A stretch of DNA of 64,000 nt from Spisula solida (lineage: Eukaryota; Mollusca; Bivalvia; Venerida; Mactridae), in the NCBI GenBank assembly GCA_947247005.1, contig OX365944.1:508501-572500 (forward strand), written 5' to 3'. Of this stretch, positions 11,470-23,345 are shown piece after piece. Each line of letters starts with the position of its first letter. Positions within the stretch are counted from its first letter, which is position 1. Both the position numbers and the translations under genes were made by a program. Under the pieces are notes generated by a model that worked only from the letters and a program-made list of their open reading frames with translations, was not told the DNA's origin and did no database searches.

Positions 11470-11587
11470 TGGGTTTCAAATTATCAGAGTGTAAATCTAC
11501 CCTATAGTCTAGGGATATAGTCTCAGATACATGTAATTTGAAACTATAGGGTGCACTCAGATAATTTGAAACCATGTGCCTATGATG
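11470..11587. mobile_element. MITE family P, short copy
   Basis: TTTCAAATTATCAGAGTGTA on the left faces GCACTCAGATAATTTGAAAC on the right, followed by CATGTGCCTATG. This is the outer part of the 8974-9234 element with the inner arms missing. Confidence 0.65.
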
Positions 11588-11780
11588 TAGAAATGTTACA
11601 TGTGCAAAATTAATGTTGTTACATGTAGATTCTAGAAATGTTCTAGATCTATGGCGATTGTATTGTATCAGGAAATATCGATATCACCATGAACATCCTC
11701 TCCCTATCAATCAGAGGATCTTGAGGGCTCAAAAACATAGACGGATTCTTCATGAGAAATGGTCTCCTAAATACATATGA

Positions 11781-12066
11781 ATAATGTCGTCTGCAGACAA
11801 CGCAACACTACATACGTCACTTTATATGACGTCAGCAAATGTTGTTCTTCACGTGAATACTATGAATAATGTCATCTGCAGAAAACGTAACACAACATAC
11901 GTCACTTTATGTGACGTCACAAATGTTGTACTTCACGTGATGTCTATAAAAATTGTCATCTGTAGAAAACGCAACACAATGTACGTCACTTTATGTGACG
12001 TCATGAAATGTTGTACTTCACGTGACTACTGTGAATTATGTCATCTGCAGACAATACAACACTAAG
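11781..12066. repeat. 84-bp tandem repeat carrying CRE-like and E-box words
   Basis: About 3.4 copies, spacing 84, 84 and 85 bp between GTC(A/G)TCTGCAG words. Each unit contains ACGTCACTTTATGTGACGTC (inverted CRE half-sites) and TTCACGTGA. The array is open in one frame because 84 is a multiple of three; I do not regard it as coding. Confidence 0.85.
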
Positions 12067-12235
12067 AATAGTGATGTGCTTAACATCAGAATGCGTTAAA
12101 TGTCTGTCACAATCAGCACCAGGGACGATGAGATAGAATATCAATGACATTATGTTATGGTGTCTATCCTCTTGGGTTTCCCTTTAATTATCAACCCGAC
12201 ACTTCACGGGAAATATTTGTAAAAAGGCAATGATA

Positions 12236-12655
12236 GTGTTAGCACGATTATCAGATTATGCACGTGCTATAGTGTTATAAAAGCACGAGATAATTATATT
12301 TTGCACGTGCTATAGTGTTATAAGTGCACGAGATTATTAGATTATGCATGTGGTATAGTGTTATTAGAGTACGAAATTATTAGATTGTGCACGTGCTATA
12401 AGGTTATAGGAGCACGAGATTATTAGATTGTGCATGTGATATAGTGTTATTAGAGTACGATATTATTAGATTGTGCACGTGCTATAGTTTTATAAGTGCA
12501 CGAGATAATTAGATCGTGCACGTGCTATAGTCTTATAAGACCACGAGATAATTAGATCGTGCACGTGCTATAGTGTTATAAGAGCACGAGATTATTAGAT
12601 TGTGCACATGCTATCGTCTTATAAAAGCACGAGATTATTAGATCGTGCACGTACT
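12236..12655. repeat. 43-bp tandem repeat with CACGTG palindromes
   Basis: About ten units spaced 43 bp, consensus parts GTGCACGTGCTATAGTGTTA and GCACGAGATTATTAGAT. Most units hold the palindrome GCACGTGC; a few are GCATGTG. Confidence 0.88.
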
Positions 12656-13159
12656 TTTAGTATTCCAGTAGATGTGAAGGTTGCACGTTTTTCTGACAGT
12701 ATAAAACAACCATATTGCCTGAAGGAAAATATGTTTTAAAATACTGGATATAAACACAAATGGTTGCGTTTGTTCTAAAAGCAAACGTTTAATTATAAAT
12801 AAGTGTATAGTCGCTGAACGAATATTTCACAGATTTGAAGTGTCAGTTGCACGACATACGGATCTTGCAGGATGTGTATAACCATGCCCATGGCATTTTG
12901 TAAAATTGGAACTTTTGAGAAATATTGTTTCGAGAATTCTAGAAAATTTGAAAAGATTCCATTAATATTCAACGATACTAAGTTAGAGATTAGCTCGCTG
13001 TCTACTACACAATGATAGGATTTAACGTTGAAAGATAATTTGAAAATAAAATAAATTTGTTCTAAAACTCAATTTAAAGTTATAATTGTCAGTCGCAGGT
13101 TGTAACATATGTTAAAGTCTACTGTATAGCCAGCTGGCAGACATGTATTAATAAAAAAC

Positions 13160-13645
13160 GCCAGTAATGTTCGAGGAGCACCGATTGAATGTATACTCGG
13201 TTGTTTCCGGCATCGATATCCAAGTTCACATGCTACGTCAGTAATGTCCGAGGCGCACCGATTGAATGTATACTCGGTTGTTTCCGGCATCGATATCCAA
13301 GTTCACATGCTACGTCAGTAATGTCCGAGGAGCACCGATTTGATGAATACTCGGTTGTTTCCGGCATCGATATCCAAGTTCACATGCTACGTCAGTAATG
13401 TCCGAGGAGCACCGATTTGATGAATACTCGGTTGTTTCCGGCATCGATATCCAAGTTCACATGCTACGTCAGTAATGTCCGCGGAGCACCGATTTGATGA
13501 ATACTCGGTTGTTTCCGGCATCGATATCCAAGTTCACATGCTACGTCAGTAATGTCCGAGGGGGAACCGATTTGATGAATACTCGGTTGTTTCCGGCATC
13601 GATATCCAAGTTCACATGCTACGTCAGTAATGTCCGAGGAGCAGC
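13160..13645. repeat. 77-bp tandem repeat, about 6 copies
   Basis: Unit contains CAGTAATGTCCGAGGAGCAC, ATACTCGGTTGTTTCCGGCA and TCGATATCCAAGTTCACATG; measured period 77 bp. It is GC-richer than its surroundings. Confidence 0.92.
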
Positions 13646-14861
13646 GATTGAATGAATACTAGTATTCGAACATCAATTGTACAATGGCCACGTCTTCCGC
13701 ACTCTGGAGTGTGTTACGACTGTTTCATTCGTTTATGGTTACTGTTGCACTAGGTAGCACTATGAGTGTGTGAGGTGGCATCAATGCATAACAGCAATTC
13801 CTACAATCACATTTATTTTGTACCAATCATTTGTTCTGTAGTATTAATCAATCGACTTATTGCATGTGTTTGGTGTAGCTGATTGAAGTAATGTTGACAC
13901 AATCCATGTACATGTCATGTGAGCACGAGCATTATAGTGTGTGCTCAATACAATAACATTGGCACTGTGCTGCATATACTGCATCAAACCAACTTCCGAG
14001 CAAAATCATTTCCGACGTGAATACGTAATTGATATTTATAAGCAAAACATGCTTGTTACCAAAATTTGATTTAAACGATTTATTACATAATCAATCACTG
14101 ATCCTTAACACAACTGCGATCACAATCAACTACGTGATCTACTTTACGTGTCACATATCAGGAACAAGATGGCGATACAAATGTAAATCGTATATGTATC
14201 CTTCAGGTGAAAGTTTCCATGAAGCAACATCATCATTTGTGAGGAACTAGTCTGGTCTCAAATATGTATGTTATGTGTATGACAAATAAAGTAACGTTTA
14301 AACTAAAATATTTAGACAGTCGGCGTAACATAAAATTGTTAAGTAAATACATGTAACAACTTGTCGGTCAATTGCCTAGATGCGTCTTATAGTTCAGTGT
14401 GTCCTATAAGCGAGTAAATACGGTAAGTCAAATAACTGTTACACCACGATCTCGTAAAGCCCCCCTACTTTCATTTTAATCCTGAACAATGGGATTCTGA
14501 TTCGTTGCGAGAACATCATTTTTCATTTAACAGTAGCATTCTAAAAATAGCAGTAATAATTAACACCATTAAAGGCAGTCGCTGTATTTTCTAATATGAG
14601 ATACGGGCGAAAACATCCCCATTGATATAAAGAATGTATTCAAACTTTGTAAATGGACGCAGTTACCGTATTATGATGCAAAAAGATTAATATGGGGCAC
14701 CATACCTACTTTATTGGAGATAAAAACTACAATGTACTATGTTTGTCAAGGACAGATAACTCCTGTACAAGCGTGGTTCAACCAGAACACCTCGGACATC
14801 ACTGAGCATCCGAATGCATGACGAAAATACCCGAGCAGTTACGATTAAGCTTGGTTCTACA

Positions 14862-14887
14862 GCGCGCCGTAGTATTCTACGGCGCGT
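14862..14887. repeat. GC-rich hairpin
   Basis: CGCGCCGTAG and CTACGGCGCG are perfect inverted copies around TATT, in otherwise AT-rich DNA. It could be the core of a decayed palindromic element. Confidence 0.6.
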
Positions 14888-15220
14888 CGTATTAATGGAA
14901 TGCCTTTTTCTAAGTGACAATGCACCAATCGCAACTTCTTGCACCAATCATCACGATACTGTCCGGAATATCCCGTAATTATTGATCAGTTTTAACTGCG
15001 TACCTCTGTGGGCCAATTTGCGTTTCTACATAGGTCTGTTAAATTGCATTAAATGTATTTTAAACTTCCGTTAGAATATAATCTACATTATGAGCCAATA
15101 AAACGCCGTATTTTTGCGGTTAATTGAAAATTTGATCACTAAAATTTTCTCTTCACAGACTTGACGTCATGCGTTGGCGCTACTTTCTATCGGCCAATCA
15201 GAATGCAGAATGTTATATTC

Positions 15221-15302
15221 TAAGTTAGTTAGAACATATTAATTAAGTAAATTTTAATGACTAAAATTTAAAATTTACTTAATATGTTCTAACTATAACT
15301 TA
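15221..15302. repeat. AT-rich hairpin with ~35-bp arms
   Basis: TTAGAACATATTAATTAAGT and its near-inverse ACTTAATATGTTCTAAC, with arms continuing to TAAGTTA / TAACTTA. One arm has a 4-base AATT insertion. Confidence 0.75.
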
Positions 15303-15860
15303 ACAATAACAAACATTTCTAATCATCGAATTATGTTATTTAAATGATTAAGGATGTTGTTGACATAAATCAATAATATATAAGACATTAATAGTTAAAC
15401 AGTAATCGTTCCAGTGATTTGTGTCGTTTTATGAAAATGACGTGTTCATCAAATGTCCTGGCTGTAAAGCTTATTTTAGAATTTATATTGGAGGTTACGA
15501 ATATAGCTATTCTTAGAATATAGGAGTGTTACACGAAGCGAAAAAGTTCTGGAGTATGTACACATAATATAAACTTATTACACCAACTATAATATTAGTA
15601 CTGGGCTCGGTTAGTAAAAAACAATTCTAAATATACCTACATTAGCATTCCCTTAAAATCCGATAATTAGAGCGATTTTTGACCCTGTGCCTTTTTAATG
15701 AAATCCGAAATCCACGAATTTACGTCCCAACGAAATTAAATATTGTTGATTTTGATAGTAAATAGTTAACAACTGTCCTATATAAGGTGGGTAAAGGTGA
15801 AACAATCCATTTGGATGGCTAACAATTATATTATTATAATGACACAGTAAGTTATATATA

Positions 15861-16290
15861 CAATGGGGATAATGGGGATAACGTATAGAACGGAAGTGAT
15901 ACCCTGACTGTTTTTCGACGGTAAATTTCGTCGCTTCGGTAAGTAAATCTTGATTTTCTTTGTTTTGTAAGGCGTTATCAATGAAATCAAGCTGCCTACC
16001 GTACCCGCTACCTGCAGACCCAAGCCCATTTTCCCTCTAAATACCCATGATTAATGCCGATTCCAGTGCGATTTTGGTTACTGCACCCCTGACGACCTGT
16101 CTATATTATTTCGTTGTTTACCTTATTCTAGGTATGTATTTTGCAAATTAGTTCGATGCCGCCATATTATTTGGCAAAATAAACGAAAGAACCGCTGTGA
16201 TATCCCTGACGGTTGTTGTTTGTGACAGATACCCCTGACGCCTCAAAACAGTCTTCGGTATCACTTCCGTTCTTTACGTTATCCCCATTG
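15861..16290. mobile_element. MITE with ~35-bp TIRs
   Basis: GGGGATAACGTATAGAACGG and AGTGATACC on the left are mirrored by GGTATCACTTCCGTTC and TACGTTATCCCCATTG on the right. ATACCCTGAC-type words repeat inside both ends. TATA-like flanks on both sides suggest a TA target. Confidence 0.75.
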
Positions 16291-16299
16291 ATATAGAGA

Positions 16300-17440
16300 C
16301 TGGCTATACAACTTACGGATTTGGAACATTTAATGTTTTACTTCATATCATTTTATTATATCTATATGGTCTGTTTCGTACGATCCAAAACATTGTCAGA
16401 TTATATGACTAACTATGTTTATAGATGTAACATTGATACATATTTTATTGTTCAGATTATGTAGATATCATTGTAAAACAACATTTTCTATGATAAGATA
16501 TTGTGTGTTAAGTGAATTATTCAGCAGTTGTTATCTCCCTCGTGTATTGTATTTGATGTTTTAACGTCAAACTAATACACCAGTGCTATAATGTCTGCTC
16601 GGTATATAATCAGTCGTCCGGTATCTCACCATCGGGTCTTATCACATTACCATAGTTACCGAGTCAATAAAACGTCAGAAAGAACAAGTTTAAGCCGACG
16701 ACGTAACATTTTCGCGCCAAACATTTGGTGACGTCACGCATTTGTTATCACAAACGTTGGAGAACATTGTTGCGTGATTTTAATGGTTCTCACATGGAAA
16801 ATCAAGGTATTTATGTGATAAAGGAACTCGTTTCACAAACGACCAGATATACATGAGCATAAACAACGAACTTCTCAAATATCTACTACCAAAAAACAGC
16901 ATACTCGTACATGTATTCGAAGTCCGTGTTATCATAGTTTAACTGGACACAATGGCTTTAATTTAAACAATTCTGAAAACGCTGACGTACATGATATTCT
17001 CGAATTTCTCACGACTATACAAAATAGCTATTAAAAGTTTAAAACTTACCGGGATTTGTAAAATATATGACTCCCGCGAGACCATGAGAGGTTTTCAATA
17101 TAGGCTACGAATGTTAGCTCATATAGTACGCTTAACACGATCAATACGACAAACATTTCAAATGTTGTTGAATTTATTTATTTGAAAAAAAAACCATCTT
17201 ATACTGGCGCTCCTCAACCAAGTCATGTTGAATCATAACTATCCAGTTTTCATGTCCACTTTGTATCATAGCTACGGTGGAAAAAGTGGTCAATAACTGC
17301 AATACTGCACTCGAAAAGCATGTACTAACTGTAACTGACTATAACATCTGTAGAGTCCCGAGGGACGGTTGGTGCCCAAGCCCAAGGGCTTTTGCAACCA
17401 TAAATGATACAATAATGTGTAAGCCAATCAAAGAGGGAGG
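16300..17440. other. No gene seen
   Basis: AT-rich DNA with short open frames only. There is a GGTGACGTCACGCA (CRE) word at about 16727, but no exon that I can support. Confidence 0.35.
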
Positions 17441-17445
17441 ATTTT

Positions 17446-18566
17446 TATACGCCCGTTGAAAACGGGACGTATTATTTCTCCCACTTTAACCGGTGTAAGA
17501 TAGGTTAGGCGGCGTTTGTCTGTACTCTAGCGCAAACAGTTTTCATCCGATCATCTTCAAACTTGCTGACAATGCTTATGGGCATAATATCTAGGCCAAG
17601 TTCGATTATAGGCCAAATCGACCCAGGCCTTATTGGGTTATGGTCCTTTAATAACCAAATAAGTATGAAATTGGCCTTGTCTGTACTTTTACGCTAACAG
17701 TTTTCATCCGATCATCTTCAAACTTGCTGACAATGCTTATGGGCATAATATCTAGGCCAAGTTCGATTATAGGCCAAATCGACCCAGGCCTTATTGGGTT
17801 ATGGTCCTTCAATTACCAAATAAGTATGAAATTGGCGTTGTCTGTACTCTTACGCTAACACTTTTCATGCGATCGTCTTCAAACTTTGTGACAATGCTTA
17901 TGGGCATAATATCTAGGCCAAGTTCGATTTTAGGCCAAATCGGCCTAGGCCTTATTGGGTTATGGTCCTATAATTACCAAAATAAATGTGGAATTTACCT
18001 TGTCTGTTCTTTAGTGCAAACAGTTTTCATCTGATCATCTTCAAACTTTGTGACAATGCTTATGGGAATAATATCTAGGCCAAGTTAGATCATAGGCCAA
18101 GTCGGCTTAGGCCTTATTGGGTTATGGGCCTTTAATTACCAAATAAGTAAGAAATTGGCCTTGTCTGTGCTCTAACGCAAACAGTTTTCATGCGATCGTC
18201 TTCAAACTTTGTGACAATGCTTATGGGCATAATATCTAGGCCAAGTTTGATTATAGGCCAAATTGGCCTAGGCCTTATTTGGTTATTATCCTATAATTAC
18301 CAAAATAAATATGAAATTTACCTTGTCTGTTCTCTTGTGCAAAGAGTTTTCATCTGAGTATCTTCAAACTTGGTGACAATGTTTACGGATATAATATCTA
18401 AGACAAGTTCAATTGTAGGCCAAATCACCCTAGGCATTAGGCATTCTTGTGTTATGGTCCTTGAATTAAAAAAAATGTTCGATTGTTTGTTTTTTTCATT
18501 CACCATGCCCTGAGACTCACCATGCCCCAAGACGGGCGTATTTTGTGACATTTTGGCACTCTTGTT
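17446..18566 (+). mobile_element. Helentron/pearl-like element with 161-bp tandem core
   Basis: The 5' end TACGCCCGTTGAAAACGGGA contains a hairpin and is complementary to ACGGGCGTA near the 3' end. The core is about six ~161-bp units (CAAACAGTTTTCATCCGATC, GACAATGCTTATGGGCATAA, TTATTGGGTTATGGTCCTT). The terminus GGCACTCTTGTT matches the GGCTCTTGTT terminus of the 2062-2772 element, although the two cores differ. Class by architecture only. Confidence 0.65.
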
Positions 18567-18649
18567 GTGTATAATATACTATAAGAATTGTTAGTGAGTG
18601 TCTGTGTTAGCATGTCTTGTAGAGAACCGGTGCATTAGCGGTATGACTA

Positions 18650-18793
18650 CTGCCAGGGGTGGTATTCAGTACTGATCTATTTTATTGGCCAATCATATCG
18701 CCTGTTACTGACCAAGAGTTTAATATGGGGTGATCTGATTGGCTGTCCTTATCCTTAGGTCAAGTAAGATCAATATTAAATACCAGCCCTGAA
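18650..18793. mobile_element. Small MITE with imperfect TIRs
   Basis: CAGGGGTGGTATT on the left and AATACCAGCCCTG on the right are inverted with one mismatch around about 118 bp containing TTGGCCAATCA and GATTGGCTGTCC. There is no coding content. Confidence 0.6.
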
Positions 18794-19429
18794 TACTCAA
18801 ACAGCTATCTGTGACAGACGCGCCATGTTTCGTTCAACGGGGAAAATTCTAGTAATGAAATATAAAAAAGAAAAAACGCGGGGAAATTCTTCTGAAATGT
18901 AGAATCATATAAAACTCACGAACAACACGGGAGTTTTTGTTATAACATGTTTCGAGTTGTTCTTCGTCAGATGAAAAATACCGGAAATGATTTCTTGAGA
19001 AATTTTAGCATAATAAACATTCTGCTGGTTTGCAAAGCATATTTTTTTCAAGAATATTGTTTAATGAAGAAGTCATGGAAATCATGTTTTTTGTCTTTAT
19101 TTTCTATAACAAGAACGTAGGAGCTTCATTCTGATCGTTCGTGTAAAAAGATCATATTAAGTCAGACAGGGAAGACGGATTAGGAGGTTACTGCATACCT
19201 TTAACTATTGATGAATACTTAGTATAACTGTGTGTAAATATCTTGGTTGCAAAGCGTGATTTAATTGGCAGTGTAACTAGTTAGGTTATACTAATGTATT
19301 TAAGGTCGATTGTGAAACAAGTGTTTCCAACTTGTATTAATCACTCTCAACAACTTATTCCTGGTGTTATATATATATATATCCATCGCCACGAGGGTAT
19401 GAGAAAAATAAAGCGAGTTTCCCTCTTAT

Positions 19430-19545
19430 GTTGAGCGTCAAGCAACGGAATGTCTGGTACCATTTTTATTTCGTCTTTGGTATGACGTTGCCAGGGCCTC
19501 AGGCACTCGAAGCGGACGCTCTACCACTAGGCTATCGAGGAGGCG
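19430..19545 (-). mobile_element. tRNA-derived SINE fragment
   Basis: On the minus strand it reads CGATAGCCTAGTGGTAGAGC followed by GTCCGCTTCGAGTGCC, a box A-like tRNA 5' half. It then runs into GTCATACCAAAGACG, a SINE-body-like tail. The box B half is weak. Confidence 0.5.
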
Positions 19546-20444
19546 ATGTAATTCACTATTGAAATGAAACTGTGCCCATACATTTCATTTACTCCGATGA
19601 AACAAGATGCACATTATGGAACACATATCATTGTATGTCCAGCGTTATTGTGTTACACTCATTCCTAAAATTCTGATTATTATCTGTATATTGAATACTG
19701 TGACAGTATGATGCTGCCATCATGTTGTATTTTGTATGAAGCATGAGAAACTGGTAATTAAAAAAAATACCTTTGGCAATTATTAAAGTTATATTGGCAA
19801 GGAGTAATGCTGTTTCTATACATTGTTTCTAAAGGGTATTAAAAAGTATGTTCTCAAAATTTAAATTCATACTAATTTTATCTGTGCTATGTACGCAGTG
19901 TACAATTTTAATTTCTTCACTCAATAGCTTCACTCAATGCTCGATATATTAGAACCATAGTAGAACCTTCTGAAATGTAACCTGAATTGTTTACATTCCA
20001 CTGACGTCAAAAGAATAACATATTGAAACTTAAACATTGACAACAAACTTTGTCAACACCCTGTATACATTGTTTCTAAACGTACAATAAACCCGGAAAG
20101 TAACATATATTTCCTGTTAACGGTACAGACCCTTATGTTCGCGATTCTTAGATATATAGATATGTACAGAACTTCGATCAAGTACATTCCTATAGTTACA
20201 CGTGTTATGATCACTGTTGATATAACGATAGCCAGAGTAGTAGATCAAAATAAAATCTTTAACTTAATTTTCACAAAACTGTTAATAATATTTGGTGAAG
20301 TCCTCGTTAATACAGGGAACTAGATATACATAATTATGAACACACTGGTATGTAGAAATAGACTTTTCTATATTGTTAATATTGATATAAATTTATAAAT
20401 ATCTTTATATCTTGTTCAGATGATCACTGTTGTTTATTCCCATC

Positions 20445-20790
20445 TTAGTTAGGAGCGGTGACCTAGACATAAGGCGCACGCTTCGTGATCGAGAGGTTCC
20501 GTGTTCAACCCCCGTCTGTACCACTGCATTATTTCTCTGAGCAAGAATAACCCACATGCTCCACTCAACAAAGGTGTGAATTGGTACCTATGAGGTCTGT
20601 GTCTCTGTACAACTTAGATATTTCTGGGGCCGCAGATCCATGTTGGCTGCACATCCATCAGGAGAGAGATAGTCTCACCAGAGAGACTCGAACGCGGGTT
20701 TCTAACCCAATGACCAGGGGAAGTTAAAATGACAAAGGGTGGTTGAACGACTGAACTGCTTAAAGCAGCACTCGAAACTTAGTAACTTAA
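20445..20790 (+). mobile_element. tRNA-derived SINE-like repeat, intact copy
   Basis: A tRNA-like head (GCGGTGACCTAGACATAAGG, then GAGAGGTTCCGTGTTCAACC) is followed by a body shared with 361-1000 (GTGTGAATTGGTACCTATGA, GATCCATGTTGGCTGCACAT, GAACGACTGAACTGCTTAAA). It ends about 170 bp before the TRIM-like coding start. Confidence 0.7.
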
Positions 20791-20963
20791 CTCGTTTTCA
20801 GTGAGCTAGTGGGTGGAGTGTGAAATTATTTTACATTATGGTATTATATTTATAGACAGCATTGATACTCACTTGTAAAAATTAATATTGCTTTGGATAA
20901 TACATGTACGAAAATATGAAACAAATGCCACGACCATACGAGACGCTTTGATTTATTACAGAA

Positions 20964-22871
20964 ATGGCGGTTTCGGGCAGACCAGAGAAGACAACAATGG
21001 CGTCCGTATTAGGATCAGACGATTACTACAGTTTGATATGTATTCCATGCCACATAGATGAGAAGACAGTACCAGCGTTTGGGTACTGTATAGATTGCAA
21101 GGAGCACATGTGCCGTAACTGTTATACCCATCATAAAACACCAAAACCTAGTAGACATCATAGACTACAGGACAAAGATGACATGCCTTCCTCACAACGA
21201 CTGGATACATCAGTGCATGTTGGTACCACTGGCAGCATAACGACACGATGTTCTCGTCATCAGAACGAAATTATACAGTTCTGCTGTCGTGATCATTCTA
21301 TGCTATTATGTAGTGTATGTGTCACACTAGAGCACAACAAGACCTGTCTGGTGGACTATATACCAGATATTTCTGGTAAGATGATCAATAGTTATGAATG
21401 CAATCACACCATGGATAGGATTGACAATCTCCTGAAGAAATGTTCAAACATTGAAACAGAAACCTCCAGAGAAACAAGCACATTCAACGATTCATTGAAA
21501 ACAGCTTTAATGGAACTAAATAAGTACAGACAGGATGTTAACAAACGCATAGATGAATTACAGAAAGAACTAGAAAACAAGATTCACGCTCAACAACAGC
21601 ACAGTGATGAGAGAAAGAAAACAAGAGAAACCCTTTGTGGAGATATCAAGAACACGATACAGGAGGTGTATGACGACATCAAACAACTTAATACATCTAA
21701 ACAAGCTGACCAGTTGTTTATTGAAGTAAAACAGGCGCAGACACAACTACATGATCACGAGAGAACACTTGTTTCAATGACAGCAGACGATGATTATGAC
21801 GAGTACGAGTTCATACCAAGTCAGGCAATCAATGATGTCCTTCACAAAGAGAAAATGATCGGTGACATATATGTCAAACGTCAAGCTAGTGGAGGTACTG
21901 TACCAGACCAACAACTAGTTTCAGCCAAACATCAGTCAACAGGAGTTACTGTAACACAGCATCAATCAGTTTCTACCCAACATCAAGCATGGGGAAATGC
22001 CGCATCACAATGTAAACCAGTACCAGCATCAGATGTTGATAAAATCACTCCATCATTTCGGCAGGGGATACAAGTGAAGTCGTCAAAAGATAAGGATAGA
22101 TGTTTGATCACGGGTATGACGGTGTTATCTCCTGATAGACTGGTCCTGGCTGACAACTTTAACCAGTCCATCAAGCTTGTTAATGTAAACAATAAATCAA
22201 TCATCTCACACCTCTCACTTGGTACAGAGTCTAGAGATAAACCCTGGGATATCACATCCACAACAAGTACACAAGTTGCTGTCACTGTACCAGGTAGACA
22301 ACATATACAGTTCATATCAGTCAGAAAGCCGTTATTGTCAGCATCAGACAAGTTGAGTAAGTCCCATACAATACAAACAGATGGTCAAAGTTATGGTTTA
22401 TGCTTTCATCAAGATAAACTTATTGTGACGTACATCTACCCCGGAAAGCTTGATATACTGGATATTGAAGGTCGAGTAATGACAAGAGCGAGACTAGATT
22501 CTTCAACTAGTTCATATATCGTCAAGGAACCAAGATATGTTTGTGCCAACAGTAGTTGTATATATGTATCTGATGATGTAGGAAAGGTGATCATGATGAA
22601 CTGGCAAGGTAAGATCACTGGTAGGAATACAGACATACACAATCCTAAAGGACTTGCAGTGTTAGCTGATGGAAGCGTGCTTGGCTGTAATTGTCATTGT
22701 AACAGAGTACACCAAGTATCGAGTGACTGTACCAACACAAGTACTGTGTTACAAAATATGGTATGTCCATATGCTATCTGTTTAGATGATGGTGGACATA
22801 AACTCTACATCAGTAGTTGCGCTTATACTATCAATTCTTTTGACGAACGCATACTGGTATATGACATATAA
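20964..22871 (+). CDS. RING-less TRIM-like protein: two B-boxes, coiled coil, NHL-like propeller
   Basis: Single-exon 635-residue protein. Residues 26-66 are a B-box1-like zinc module (C26, C29, C42, C45, C50, C53, H56/57, H65/66). Residues 96-128 are a B-box2 (C96, H99, C107, D110, C116, C119, H124). Residues 150-265 are a Lys/Glu-rich coiled coil; 300-355 is a Gln/Ser/Thr-rich linker. Residues 370-635 give about six NHL/six-blade-propeller-like strands, e.g. GMTVLSPDRLVLADNFN and PKGLAVLADGSVLGC. No RING precedes the B-boxes, so direct E3 activity is doubtful; proteins of this layout (TRIM2/45/56/71-like) act as ubiquitin-system, RNA-binding or immune scaffolds, and the role here is inferred. 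ATTACAG|AA lies just before the ATG, so a 5' UTR intron is likely. Another ATG at codon 12 is possible. It is flanked by a SINE upstream and decayed copies of its own last blade downstream. Confidence 0.9.
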   Translation: MAVSGRPEKTTMASVLGSDDYYSLICIPCHIDEKTVPAFGYCIDCKEHMCRNCYTHHKTPKPSRHHRLQDKDDMPSSQRLDTSVHVGTTGSITTRCSRHQNEIIQFCCRDHSMLLCSVCVTLEHNKTCLVDYIPDISGKMINSYECNHTMDRIDNLLKKCSNIETETSRETSTFNDSLKTALMELNKYRQDVNKRIDELQKELENKIHAQQQHSDERKKTRETLCGDIKNTIQEVYDDIKQLNTSKQADQLFIEVKQAQTQLHDHERTLVSMTADDDYDEYEFIPSQAINDVLHKEKMIGDIYVKRQASGGTVPDQQLVSAKHQSTGVTVTQHQSVSTQHQAWGNAASQCKPVPASDVDKITPSFRQGIQVKSSKDKDRCLITGMTVLSPDRLVLADNFNQSIKLVNVNNKSIISHLSLGTESRDKPWDITSTTSTQVAVTVPGRQHIQFISVRKPLLSASDKLSKSHTIQTDGQSYGLCFHQDKLIVTYIYPGKLDILDIEGRVMTRARLDSSTSSYIVKEPRYVCANSSCIYVSDDVGKVIMMNWQGKITGRNTDIHNPKGLAVLADGSVLGCNCHCNRVHQVSSDCTNTSTVLQNMVCPYAICLDDGGHKLYISSCAYTINSFDERILVYDI

Positions 22872-22894
22872 GCAAGTATATCTACATGTTGTAC

Positions 22895-23345
22895 ACGTAC
22901 AGACAGGGCCAACATGTGTCAGGTGACTGCACCAACACATGGATAGTGTTATAGGGTGAAGATTGTTCATATTCTGTCTGTGTTGATGATGACGGACATA
23001 AACTCTACATCAGTAGATGGGCTATGCTTGAGATTAACAACACATGGATAGTGTTATAGGGTGAAAATTGTTCATATACTGTCTGTGTTGATGATGACGG
23101 ACATAAACTCTACATCAGTAGATGGGATATTCTTGACAGTAACAACACATGGATAGTGTTATATGGCGAAGATTGCCCGTATGCTGTCTGTGTTGATGAT
23201 GACGGACATAAACTCTACATCAGTAGATGGGATATTCTTGACAGTAACAACACATGGATAGTGTTATATGGCGAAGATTGCCCGTATGCTGTCTGTGTTG
23301 ATGATGACGGACATAAACTCTACATCAGTAGATGGGCTAGTAGGA
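22895..23345 (+). pseudogene. Four 105-bp tandem copies of the TRIM-like last blade
   Basis: Starting just after the stop codon, the coding 3' end (CCATATGCTATCTGTTTAGA and CATAAACTCTACATCAGTAG) recurs four times at exactly 105-bp spacing (CACATGG at 22936, 23041, 23146, 23251). 105 bp is 35 codons, one propeller blade: reading PYAVCVDDDGHKLYISRW then NNTWIVLYGEDC. Units 1-2 have a TAG where units 3-4 read TAT, so only the last two are open. This is either a failed C-terminal blade expansion or the remnant of a neighbouring paralogue. Confidence 0.8.

Noticed and set aside
14711..14947. Arg-rich 78-codon minus-strand frame as a transposase helix-turn-helix
   Set aside because: Its centre is the GC-rich palindrome at 14862-14887; no recognisable HTH pattern or continuation.
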